Shown piece by piece: positions 46,578-56,376 of a DNA stretch of 64,000 nucleotides. A model generated the notes under the pieces. The model had not been told where the DNA came from, did not search any database, and saw only the letters and a list, made by a program, of their open reading frames with translations. Positions within the stretch are counted from its first letter, which is position 1; each line of letters starts with the position of its first letter. Where the stretch lies: positions 2,734,501 through 2,798,500 of the forward strand of contig NZ_CP040517.1 of NCBI RefSeq assembly GCF_005849285.1. The letters run 5' to 3'. The DNA comes from Luteithermobacter gelatinilyticus. GTDB taxonomy: Bacteria; Pseudomonadota; Alphaproteobacteria; Sphingomonadales; Emcibacteraceae. A program made the translations under genes and the position numbers.

Positions 46578-47432
46578 ATGCAGAGTCAAGAAAACGGATA
46601 TGGCATCAGATTATCCTCAATTCCGGGATGTGCCGGGCAGGCCTATGCCTGCCTCTGGCACTATTTTCTGCCGCATGTGGTGATTTCCTTGTTTGCCTTT
46701 CTACCGTTTTGCCTGGCCGGATATTTCGGGTATCTCGCTCCTGTGTTCACGGCCTCTACCGGGCAGGGAGCAGTTCCCGAAGGGTTTCATTTGTCTTTCC
46801 TGCTCCTGATGTTCACCACCTTTTTCTGGGCCATTCCCAGCCTTATTCTCTGGCATCGCCTGTTTCTTCTGGGCCCCGAACATCTGATTCGCCCAAATTT
46901 CTGGCCACTGATGACCCGCAGCCTGCATTATATCGCCAAATTCCTGATTCTTCTGGGTGGCATTGTGTTGCTGACATTTGTGCTGACGGCGTTTCTGCTT
47001 TTTCTTCTGAACAACATCTTATCTTTCGACGGCAGCTCCGTGGCGGAAATTGGGAAGCTGGAAATGGCCCTCTATATCGGGGGCGTCATATTTGTCTTTC
47101 TGTTCACATTCATGATTGCGCTGCGTCTGTCACTCGCCTTTTCTGCCCAGGCTATCGGTAAGAAGCTGGGATTCAGGGCCTCCTGGACCCTGACCCGGCA
47201 GCACACAGGACATATGGTCCTCAGCGCCCTGCTCTCTCTGCTGCCGGCGGCTCTTGTGGTGTTGAGCGCCTCTTATGTTCTGGATCGGCTGTTTGAAGAC
47301 CCCAGCCGCAATCTGTATCTGGTACTGTTTATGCTCGCCCCGGTGCTCAGCCTGCCGCTGGCCGTCTTTTGCTCCCAGACCTCAGTCTATTATCGCGGCT
47401 GCGGCGCATGTCATCACCGGGAGGAACATTAG
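46578..47432 (+). CDS. multi-pass membrane protein of unknown function (paralogue 2)
   Basis: A protein of 284 residues with about six membrane helices. WHRLFLLG, MIALRLSL and ASWTLTRQ occur at the same places as in the preceding gene, so this is a diverged duplicate. The gene begins 53 bases after its partner and probably shares a transcript with it. A role cannot be assigned; the two may form a heteromeric membrane complex, which is only inference. Confidence 0.68.
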   Translation: MQSQENGYGIRLSSIPGCAGQAYACLWHYFLPHVVISLFAFLPFCLAGYFGYLAPVFTASTGQGAVPEGFHLSFLLLMFTTFFWAIPSLILWHRLFLLGPEHLIRPNFWPLMTRSLHYIAKFLILLGGIVLLTFVLTAFLLFLLNNILSFDGSSVAEIGKLEMALYIGGVIFVFLFTFMIALRLSLAFSAQAIGKKLGFRASWTLTRQHTGHMVLSALLSLLPAALVVLSASYVLDRLFEDPSRNLYLVLFMLAPVLSLPLAVFCSQTSVYYRGCGACHHREEH

Positions 47433-47797
47433 AGTGACCAGAACCGTTCCGGCGGATCCCAGCAGCCGAGACGGTATTTCAAGGACCATTTCGCCAGAAC
47501 ATGCAGCAGGGGAATAAGGTCCCGCCCCTTTTGCGTTAGCCTGTATTCATAACGGGGCGGGCGCTGCTGATAAGCGGTTTTGACCAGCAGATCATGCTCT
47601 TCCATACGGCGCAGCCGGTCCGCCAGAATGTTGCTCGGAATGTTTTCGGGAGACTCCTGAAACTGCTTGTACCGGCTTTTTCCCAATGCAAGATCCCGCA
47701 GAATCACAAGCGTCCATTTGTCCCCCACCAGATCAAGGGCCGAGGTGATCGGGCAAGGCGACCGGGCAAAACCGGACTGTGAATTATTTTTACTCAT
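47429..47797 (-). CDS. HxlR-family transcriptional regulator
   Basis: A winged-helix regulator of 122 residues. The family signature CPITSALDLVGDKWTLVILRDLALG is followed by FQESPENIPSNILADRLRRME and YRLTQKGRDLIPLL. The start at 47797 (second of two adjacent ATGs) has GAG six bases upstream. HxlR proteins often sense aldehydes, quinones or disulfide stress and control a divergent gene. Here that is a GFA-family gene, with a 21-base palindrome between them. Its last 4 bases overlap the convergent membrane-protein gene. Confidence 0.88.
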   Translation of the reverse strand: MSKNNSQSGFARSPCPITSALDLVGDKWTLVILRDLALGKSRYKQFQESPENIPSNILADRLRRMEEHDLLVKTAYQQRPPRYEYRLTQKGRDLIPLLHVLAKWSLKYRLGCWDPPERFWSL

Positions 47798-47856
47798 CAT
47801 CCACTCATAACACAAACTTGTTACTTGCAAAATAAAAGTTAAAGGCTACACTTTAG

Positions 47857-47877
47857 TGACTTTTATTTTTAAAGTCA
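47857..47877. promoter_or_regulatory. candidate operator between HxlR and GFA genes
   Basis: TGACTTT (47857-47863) and AAAGTCA (47871-47877) form a perfect inverted repeat with a 7-base T-rich spacer, about 30 bases before the GFA gene. Size and placement suit an HxlR dimer acting on the divergent promoters. Confidence 0.5.
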
Positions 47878-47905
47878 TAAAAAACCATTTAGAAGGGGAA
47901 AATTC

Positions 47906-48337
47906 ATGACCAGTACCACAGGCCCCAGTATCACCGGCCAATGCATGTGCGGCAGCGCCTCTTACGAAGCCCGCTCGGAAGCCGTTATGGCCGCTCATTG
48001 CCATTGCAACAACTGCCGCAAGTCAAGCGCCACAGGACACAGTTCCCTTCTGGGGGTGCCGCGTGACGCCTTCAGTATAAACGGCTCCCTTTCCAATTAC
48101 AGCTGGCGGGCCGATAGCGGCCATAAACTGACCAAACATTTCTGCCCCACTTGCGGCTGCCTGGTCTATACGGAAAATGATGCTTGGGCAAACCTGGTTA
48201 TTCTGTCTCCTAACCTGCTGGATGATCCGGAAAATTTCAAACCGCAGATTGTGGTCTATGCCTCCCGCGCAGCAAGCTGGGACCAGCCTGACGACAGCCT
48301 GCCGGCCTTTGCGGAAATGCCGCCGGCCCCGGCCTGA
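47906..48337 (+). CDS. GFA family protein (CENP-V/GFA zinc-binding fold)
   Basis: A 143-residue member of the glutathione-dependent formaldehyde-activating enzyme-like family. The zinc ligands are in CMCGSASYEA, HCHCNNCRKSSATGH and FCPTCGC. True formaldehyde activation is shown for few members, so the substrate is open. The divergent HxlR regulator supports a role in aldehyde or electrophile stress. DUF2461 follows 8 bases later and may be cotranscribed. Confidence 0.87.
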   Translation: MTSTTGPSITGQCMCGSASYEARSEAVMAAHCHCNNCRKSSATGHSSLLGVPRDAFSINGSLSNYSWRADSGHKLTKHFCPTCGCLVYTENDAWANLVILSPNLLDDPENFKPQIVVYASRAASWDQPDDSLPAFAEMPPAPA

Positions 48338-48345
48338 GGGAGAGC

Positions 48346-49047
48346 ATGATGAGCGCCGCTTTCACCGGATTCGGAGACTCATTTTTTCAGTTTTTTGAGG
48401 ATCTCAAACAGAATAATAACCGGGACTGGTTTACCGCCCACAAGGGGCGGTACAAAACCGAGGTGGTGGCCCCCATTACCGCCTTTATCACCGACATGGC
48501 GCCACGCCTGAAAGAGATTTCCACACATGTCACCGCCGACCCGCGCCCCAATGGCGGGTCCATGTTTCGCATCTACCGGGACATGCGCTTTTCCCGGGAC
48601 AAGAAACCCTATAAGGAACATGCGGGCGTGCAGTTCCGCCACCGGCTGGGGCGGGACGCCCATGCGCCGGGATTTTATGTGCATCTGGAGCAAGACAACC
48701 TGTTTTTCGGTGGCGGGATCTGGCAACCGCCGGGCCCGGCGTTGTTTAAAATCCGCGACCGCATCGCCCGGCATCCGGAGAAATGGCGGCAGGTTCTGGC
48801 GAACCCCGATCTGCGGCGGCTCATTGGCGGGATCGGTGGTGAGGCGCTCACCCGTCCCCCGCGCGGTTTCCCGGCGGATCTTGAGCATCTGGAGGACATC
48901 AAACGCAAGAGCTTCTTCGCCATGCGTCACGAAGCGGATCACCGCATCGCGGCGTCCGAAGACTTCCTAGAGGAGGTGACCAGAACTTTCAACGCCGCCC
49001 GGCCGCTGATGGTCTTCATCGCCGAAGCGCTCGACGTGCCGTTTTGA
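48346..49047 (+). CDS. DUF2461 (TIGR02453) protein
   Basis: A soluble 233-residue protein of a widespread family with no established function. FFEDLKQNNNRDWFTAHKGRY at the start, then GGSMFRIYRDMRFSRDKKPYKEH and PGFYVHLEQDNLFFGGGIWQP, are the family hallmarks. GGGAG precedes the first of two adjacent ATGs. It probably shares a transcript with the GFA gene. Confidence 0.88.
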   Translation: MMSAAFTGFGDSFFQFFEDLKQNNNRDWFTAHKGRYKTEVVAPITAFITDMAPRLKEISTHVTADPRPNGGSMFRIYRDMRFSRDKKPYKEHAGVQFRHRLGRDAHAPGFYVHLEQDNLFFGGGIWQPPGPALFKIRDRIARHPEKWRQVLANPDLRRLIGGIGGEALTRPPRGFPADLEHLEDIKRKSFFAMRHEADHRIAASEDFLEEVTRTFNAARPLMVFIAEALDVPF

Positions 49048-49220
49048 TAACGCGAAAATGCCTCCTCATAAGATTTACGTCAAGCGCTCATGAATTAGTC
49101 CTTCTGCGGGCGCTTATTCAGTCAATATATCCTATTGATACAGAATGCTTTTCTGTATTATTGGCCAATAAGATCACTCGCTTGATCTTATTGGAACAGG
49201 GCTCATCATCAGCCGGTAAC

Positions 49221-49251
49221 AAAAACCCCCGCCAGGACCGCCTCGCGGGGG
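49221..49251 (-). terminator. rho-independent terminator of the VOC gene
   Basis: On the minus strand CCCCCGC (49251-49245) pairs with GCGGGGG (49232-49226) and is followed by TTTTT. It ends the leftward VOC transcript. The stretch from 49048 to here holds no other visible element. Confidence 0.8.
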
Positions 49252-49283
49252 TGCAGGTTGTTCAACAATAGTTATGCCGACAT

Positions 49284-49733
49284 TCAGCCGGCCATTTCCT
49301 GGATCATTTTTTCCAATTCCTCGGGGCTGACGTCGCGGATATGGGTGGCAAAGGTCCAGTTATACCCGAATTCGTCCTGGGCCACGGCGGTCCGGTCGCC
49401 CCAGAACATGTCTTCGGGTTTGCTCACTTCTTTCAGGCCCTGCTCCACCGCATGGGCATAGGCCCCGTCGCAGTCTTCCACGTACAAATAAAACGCCACG
49501 GGCGACAATCCATCCTTGGGCGGTTTGCGATCCACATTGGGCATCGGGTCACTCAGAAAAAGAATGGACGTCCCGACCTTCAGCGCCGCATGCAACACCT
49601 TACCGTCCGGCGCCTCCAGCTTGCCCAGCAGTTCCGCGTTCAGGGCTTTCTGATAAAGGTCAATGGCCTTGTTTGCCCCATCAACCATCAGATGGGGCGT
49701 CACGGTTGTGAAACCTTCCGGTATGGAAGCCAT
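49284..49733 (-). CDS. VOC family protein, PhnB-like
   Basis: A 149-residue glyoxalase-fold protein of the PhnB/YdcJ-like type. VTPHLMVDGANKAIDLYQKALNAE and WGDRTAVAQDEFGYNWTFATH are characteristic; such proteins often have a single metal site and unknown substrate. GAGGAG precedes the ATG. It lies downstream of the ArsR-SRPBCC pair on the same strand, separated by a tandem repeat. Confidence 0.87.
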   Translation of the reverse strand: MASIPEGFTTVTPHLMVDGANKAIDLYQKALNAELLGKLEAPDGKVLHAALKVGTSILFLSDPMPNVDRKPPKDGLSPVAFYLYVEDCDGAYAHAVEQGLKEVSKPEDMFWGDRTAVAQDEFGYNWTFATHIRDVSPEELEKMIQEMAG

Positions 49734-49791
49734 GTTCTTCTCCTCATAAATATCAATGGCGGTTATCGGGATCTACGCGGTTTACTGAAGA

Positions 49792-49860
49792 AAAATTACT
49801 GGGGTAAAATTACTGGGGTAAAATTACTGGGGTAAAATTACTGGGGTAAAATTACTGGGA
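49792..49860. repeat. 14-bp tandem repeat, about five copies, at the SRPBCC stop
   Basis: AAAATTACTGGGGT repeats four times (49792-49805, 49806-49819, 49820-49833, 49834-49847), and a fifth, near-complete copy runs to 49860. On the minus strand every unit contains CAGTAA; the last glutamine codon and TAA stop of the SRPBCC gene are one of these. Confidence 0.95.
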
Positions 49861-50325
49861 CAAAAACCTCTCAAGACAGTGGAGAGATGAAGTCCAGCCC
49901 TCATGATGGCTGGTTTTCTGTTCTTCGGTGTCAAAGACTTTCTGTACAAGACGTAATCTGGTGCCGGCCTCTGTTTGCTGCAACGTCACCTCCACCAGCG
50001 TTTCATGGCCCGGAACACCTTCCGTGAGCCAGGCCCAGGTCATCACCAGACGGGTCGGACGCTCAAGAGTAACATATTTGCCCTGAACCGTATACGCCTC
50101 CCCGGCCGCATTGACCATGGTGGTTTGCCATTTCCCACCTTCGCGCACATCCATTTCATATGTCGGCACCGTCATGCCTTCCGGCCCCCACCACTGGACA
50201 AGATATTCGGGCTTGGTCCAGGCGTCATAGACCCGTTCGACAGGGGCGTGAAACTCCCATTCGAGTACCAGGGTGCGCGCGGCAGCATCCTGATCCGAAA
50301 GGCCGCCGGTTATATTTTCTGACAT
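49852..50325 (-). CDS. SRPBCC / AHSA1-domain protein
   Basis: A 157-residue START-like fold protein of the AHSA1 group (ATPase-activator homologue). LVLEWEFHAPVERVYDAWTKPEYL, WWGPEGMTVPTYEMDVREGG and TSHHEGWTSSLHCLERFL are typical. It begins one base after the ArsR-type gene; ArsR-SRPBCC pairs are common, and the partner is thought to bind a small hydrophobic ligand. The final codons come from a tandem repeat, so the C-terminus may vary between strains. Confidence 0.88.
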   Translation of the reverse strand: MSENITGGLSDQDAAARTLVLEWEFHAPVERVYDAWTKPEYLVQWWGPEGMTVPTYEMDVREGGKWQTTMVNAAGEAYTVQGKYVTLERPTRLVMTWAWLTEGVPGHETLVEVTLQQTEAGTRLRLVQKVFDTEEQKTSHHEGWTSSLHCLERFLSQ

Positions 50326-50326
50326 G

Positions 50327-50662
50327 TTATTGATCCTCTTCCTTCAAATTTTGGTCCAAAAATGCCTCCAGTCGGTCAAAACTCCCAATCCAGAAACTGC
50401 GGTATCGCTCCAGCCACTCATCCAGCGAAACAAAACATTCTTTTTTCAGACGGCACACACGCCACTGTTTTTTCACCCGTCGCTCAATCAGTCCCACATC
50501 TTCCAAAATCTTAAGATGCCGGGATATGGCCGGTGCGCTCATCTGAAACGGTCGGGCCAGATCCCCCACACTCTGATCCCCCTCCCGCAACAGTTTCTCC
50601 ACAATAGCAAAACGAGTCGGGTCAGACAGGGCGGAAAAAATTTCGGGTATCTGTGGTGACAT
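50327..50662 (-). CDS. ArsR-family (winged helix) regulator
   Basis: A 111-residue metalloregulator-fold protein. IFSALSDPTRFAIVEKLLREGDQSV leads into the HTH FQMSAPAISRHLKILEDVGLIERR. It lacks the ELCVCDL metal site of true ArsR and matches the SRPBCC-linked subgroup. I start at the ATG at 50662, because MSPQIPEIF is closer to the usual N-terminus than the ATG at 50680. Confidence 0.87.
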   Translation of the reverse strand: MSPQIPEIFSALSDPTRFAIVEKLLREGDQSVGDLARPFQMSAPAISRHLKILEDVGLIERRVKKQWRVCRLKKECFVSLDEWLERYRSFWIGSFDRLEAFLDQNLKEEDQ

Positions 50663-50770
50663 TTCAGGGATCCGGAGCAATTTATGTTTAACTATTCATT
50701 TAATTAACATTATCGTTAAATAAGAAATGTATTACTGTCAAACAGTATTTTAGGGATCAGGATATATTTC

Positions 50771-50809
50771 TAGAGTGAATTGCGTTGCTTGCGCTCGCCA
50801 TGACGGTGC
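50771..50809. repeat. TA-bounded repeat arm (copy G) joined to a longer dispersed repeat
   Basis: TAGAGTGAATTG (50771-50782) is an exact left arm. It runs into CGTTGCTT and then GCGCTCGCCATGACGGTGC (50791-50809), which recurs at 6342-6360 with one difference. This suggests a longer variant of the same element. Confidence 0.55.
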
Positions 50810-51029
50810 AAGAAGAAACATCATCACGACCTCCGGCAGCTCCTTACGTCGCTCCCGCGCAAGTGGGAGCCCAAAGTCCTTTTTAAGAGTCCTTTTCTGA
50901 GAGTCCTTTTCTGAGAGTTCTCCCGGACAAGCCGGGTAGAACGTCTTTGGGAGGGGCTGGATTGCCGCCTGCGCGGCAATGACGAAGGCAGAGGCGGCAA
51001 GAACAATGAAGGGAAAACGTCATCATGTC

Positions 51030-51110
51030 ACGGCGATCCACAAGGTTTCAGAGACCTGGGAATCGTGGATTGCATCGCTTCCGCTCGCCATGGCATTTCA
51101 TCTCATCAAA
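51030..51110. repeat. degenerate dispersed repeat
   Basis: CGCTCGCCATGGCATTTCATCTCATCA at 51082-51108 aligns with 6343-6370, and the preceding GGCGATCCAC also occurs near 6291 in a weaker form. It resembles the GC-rich intergenic repeats common in alphaproteobacteria. Confidence 0.5.
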
Positions 51111-51125
51111 AGCCACGCCACAACA

Positions 51126-51157
51126 AAAACCCCCCGCAAGGATCTTCCTTGCGGGGG
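51126..51157 (-). terminator. rho-independent terminator of the atp operon
   Basis: A 12-bp perfect stem (51131-51142 with 51146-51157) with a 3-base loop is followed on the minus strand by G and TTTTT. It lies 34 bases after atpC and ends the operon. Confidence 0.9.
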
Positions 51158-51190
51158 TGTCGTATCTGAAATTTTAAAACCGTCCGGGTG

Positions 51191-51601
51191 TCAGGCGGCT
51201 TGGCTGTTAAGCACCTCTACAATGGCCGCCAGACGGTCACGGGCCTTTTCCGCCCGCTGGCGGGTCACCTCATCCTTGGCGTCCGCCACATCTTCCTCGG
51301 CATCCCTCAGTTCTGCCGTCAGCTTGTCGCGATCCAGTTCCGCCAGCGGATAGGCTTCTTCGGCCAGGACCGTCAGGCCCTTCGGATTCACTTCCGCAAA
51401 TCCGCCGCGCACCAGAAGTTTATCCGCCGCGCCGCCGTTGTGGACCTCGATAATCCCGGTTTTCAGGGTCGAGATCAGCGGAGCATGGTTGGCCATGACC
51501 CCCATATATCCCTCGGTCCCGGGAACCACGACCATTTCTGCTTCTGTCGAAAGCAGCAGGCGTTCGGGCGAGACCAGTTCGAAATGTATTTTATCCGCCA
51601 T
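51191..51601 (-). CDS. atpC: ATP synthase F1 epsilon subunit
   Basis: A 136-residue subunit of the F1 central stalk. FELVSPERLLLSTEAEMVVVPGTEGYMGVMANHAPLI is the conserved N-terminal beta-sandwich, and a C-terminal helical region follows. It is the last gene of atpHAGDC, 26 bases after atpD, with a strong terminator beyond. Confidence 0.96.
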   Translation of the reverse strand: MADKIHFELVSPERLLLSTEAEMVVVPGTEGYMGVMANHAPLISTLKTGIIEVHNGGAADKLLVRGGFAEVNPKGLTVLAEEAYPLAELDRDKLTAELRDAEEDVADAKDEVTRQRAEKARDRLAAIVEVLNSQAA

Positions 51602-51627
51602 AGTGGCTTCCCTTACCTAAATCAGCG

Positions 51628-53975
<2,348 letters not shown>

Positions 53976-54015
53976 AGTGACTTGTCCTTATCTTTCTCTG
54001 TTTGTCTCCGGACAC

Positions 54016-55545
54016 TCAGGCAAAATTCTTGGCGAAGGTGTCAAGAATACCTTTCAACTTCGCGATCGTCTCATCAGAAAGCTTGCCTTCGGTGCGAATA
54101 GTGTCCAGCACATCTTTATGCTTGCTGTGCATTTCCGCAAGGAAAGCTTCTTCGAAACGTCCGACGGCAGACACGTCAATGCCGTCCAGATAACCGTTCA
54201 CGCCGGCAAAAATAGCCACTACCTGCTCTTCCACTGCCATCGGTGAATATTGCGGCTGTTTCAGAAGTTCAGTCAGCCGGGCCCCGCGGTTCAGCAGTTT
54301 CTGGGTCGCTGCATCCAGGTCAGAGCCGAATTGGGCAAAGGCGGCCATTTCACGATACTGGGCCAGTTCCAACTTAATAGTGCCGGCCACCTGTTTCATG
54401 GCCTTGATTTGTGCAGCAGACCCCACACGGGACACGGAAAGACCCACGTTAATGGCGGGACGAATACCCTGATAGAACAGTTCCGTTTCCAGGAAGATCT
54501 GGCCATCGGTAATGGAGATCACGTTGGTCGGAATATAGGCGGACACGTCCCCGGCCTGGGTTTCAATGATCGGTAGCGCCGTCAAAGACCCCGCACCGGC
54601 ATCATCGCCCATTTTCGCCGCACGCTCCAGAAGCCGAGAGTGCAGATAGAACACATCCCCCGGATAGGCTTCACGCCCCGGCGGACGCCGCAGCAGCAGG
54701 GACATCTGACGATAGGCGACGGCCTGTTTGGACAGATCGTCATAAACGATCACGGCATGCATGCCGTTGTCACGGAAGAACTCACCCATGGCACAGCCGG
54801 TATAGGGAGCCAGGAACTGCAGCGGGGCCGGTTCGGAAGCCGTTGCCGCCACCACGATGGAATATTCCATGGCGCCACGCTCTTCGAGGGCTTTCACAAT
54901 TTGCGCCACAGTGGAGCGCTTCTGCCCTACCGCCACATAGATACAATAAAGCTTCTTGCTTTCGTCGTCGCCTTCATTGACAGCTTTCTGGTTCAGGAAA
55001 GCGTCGATGGCGACAGCGGTTTTACCGGTCTGACGGTCGCCGATGATCAGCTCACGCTGCCCCCGACCAATCGGGACCAAAGCGTCCACGGCCTTGAGCC
55101 CGGTCTGCACCGGCTCATGCACGGATTTACGGGGAATAATGCCCGGCGCCTTGACTTCCACGCGGGAACGGGCCACGTCCGTCAGCGGCCCCTTGCCGTC
55201 AATAGGATTGCCTAGCGCGTCAACCACGCGGCCCAGCAGACCCTTGCCCACCGGCACGTCCACAATGTTGCCGGTTCGCTTTACCGTGTCGCCTTCCTTA
55301 ATGTTGCGGTCGTCACCAAAAATCACGACCCCCACATTGTCGGCTTCCAGGTTCAGCGCCATACCCTGAATGCCACCCGGGAATTCAACCATTTCCCCGG
55401 CCTGTACATTGTCAAGACCATAAACGCGCGCAATGCCGTCCCCGACAGACAGCACCTTGCCAACTTCTGAAACTTCTGCTTCCTCGCCGAAATTGGCAAT
55501 CTGCTCTTTCAAGATCTTGGAAATTTCCGCTGCACGGATGTCCAT
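54016..55545 (-). CDS. atpA: ATP synthase F1 alpha subunit
   Basis: The regulatory nucleotide-binding subunit, 509 residues. [16 protein letters not shown] starts it, the P-loop is GDRQTGKTA, and [20 protein letters not shown] is the signature region. Two adjacent ATGs overlap the atpH stop; I use the second (55545), which matches family starts, but 55548 is equally possible. Confidence 0.97.
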   Translation of the reverse strand: MDIRAAEISKILKEQIANFGEEAEVSEVGKVLSVGDGIARVYGLDNVQAGEMVEFPGGIQGMALNLEADNVGVVIFGDDRNIKEGDTVKRTGNIVDVPVGKGLLGRVVDALGNPIDGKGPLTDVARSRVEVKAPGIIPRKSVHEPVQTGLKAVDALVPIGRGQRELIIGDRQTGKTAVAIDAFLNQKAVNEGDDESKKLYCIYVAVGQKRSTVAQIVKALEERGAMEYSIVVAATASEPAPLQFLAPYTGCAMGEFFRDNGMHAVIVYDDLSKQAVAYRQMSLLLRRPPGREAYPGDVFYLHSRLLERAAKMGDDAGAGSLTALPIIETQAGDVSAYIPTNVISITDGQIFLETELFYQGIRPAINVGLSVSRVGSAAQIKAMKQVAGTIKLELAQYREMAAFAQFGSDLDAATQKLLNRGARLTELLKQPQYSPMAVEEQVVAIFAGVNGYLDGIDVSAVGRFEEAFLAEMHSKHKDVLDTIRTEGKLSDETIAKLKGILDTFAKNFA

Positions 55546-56129
55546 CATCCAACCTCTTTCATAGATTCTTCAAGATTTTCAAGTTTGGTCTTCAGCGAGC
55601 TGTCGATCATGCGGGATCCGATATTGACCACCATGCCGCCAAGCAGGTTTTCATCAATAGACATTTCCACATTCACGTCACGTCCGACCAATGATTTCAG
55701 TTTAGCCTTCAACGCATTCTGCTGAGTTTTTGTCAGGGCATGCGCCGTCACCACGGAGGCATTGACTTCACCTTTGTGATGCGCCAGGTGTCTATTATAT
55801 TCACGGATGATATTTTTCAGCTGGCTGAGACGGCGGTTCCTGGCAAGCACCCCGAGAAAATTGGCGACCAGCTTGCTCAGCCCTGCATGCGACACGACGG
55901 CGTCCATAGCCTTCCCCTGTTCCTCACGGGAAAAGACGGGATTGGCGACCAGATTCGCAAGTTCAGGACTTTCATTAAGGAGCGCTTCAAGAGCAGCCAG
56001 ATCCTTGGCCACATCATCCAGCGCATCTGCTTCCTTGGCAAGATCAAAAAGCGCAACGGCATAACGCCCGGCAAGACCGGAAATCGTCAGCTTTTCAGAA
56101 GCAAGGTTTGAGGCCTGTTCAGATGACAC
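55545..56129 (-). CDS. atpH: ATP synthase F1 delta subunit
   Basis: The subunit joining F1 to the peripheral stalk, 194 residues. [17 protein letters not shown] begins the six-helix domain and the C-terminal [22 protein letters not shown] is conserved. The start is a GTG with AAGGAAG upstream. It overlaps atpA by one base. The F0 genes are not in this window, as expected for alphaproteobacteria. Confidence 0.95.
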   Translation of the reverse strand: MSSEQASNLASEKLTISGLAGRYAVALFDLAKEADALDDVAKDLAALEALLNESPELANLVANPVFSREEQGKAMDAVVSHAGLSKLVANFLGVLARNRRLSQLKNIIREYNRHLAHHKGEVNASVVTAHALTKTQQNALKAKLKSLVGRDVNVEMSIDENLLGGMVVNIGSRMIDSSLKTKLENLEESMKEVG

Positions 56130-56287
56130 TTACGTCTTCCTTGGGTTAATTTTTTAAAACCGATCCCTGTCATGGCCCCTATGCCCAAATATGGTTTTCC
56201 CGAACACGGCTTTCCGGAAACGCCGTTTCTCGAAAACCCCTTCCGGGAGCGGGCTCCATAACAGTCAAAATTTCATCATGCGCGGGA

Positions 56288-56316
56288 TACCTAGCACAGT
56301 GATCCTGAGACTGCAA
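56288..56316 (-). promoter_or_regulatory. candidate promoter of the atp operon
   Basis: On the minus strand TTGCAG (56316-56311) and TAGGTA (56293-56288) are 17 bases apart, about 160 bases upstream of atpH. The leader between holds several inverted CGGAAA/TTTCCG pairs but no recognised riboswitch. Confidence 0.5.
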
Positions 56317-56376
56317 CCCAACTTTGCCCCATGATGTCGCGATTTGTTGTTTTTCTTCTCCGAATTTTCCTTTTCC

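Larger units (their letters stand above)
50663..51190. other. 528-base non-coding, repeat-rich gap
   Basis: The gap holds an arm of the TA-bounded repeat (50771-50782), three copies of a GAGTCCTTTTCT-like unit (about 50874-50918), a GC palindrome around ATTGCCGCCTGCGCGGCAAT (50961-50980), a second dispersed-repeat segment (51030-51110) and the atp operon terminator. No gene is visible. Confidence 0.6.

Noticed and set aside
49044-49271. 75-codon open frame after the DUF2461 gene
   Set aside because: It has no conserved sequence and runs through the VOC terminator; treated as non-coding.
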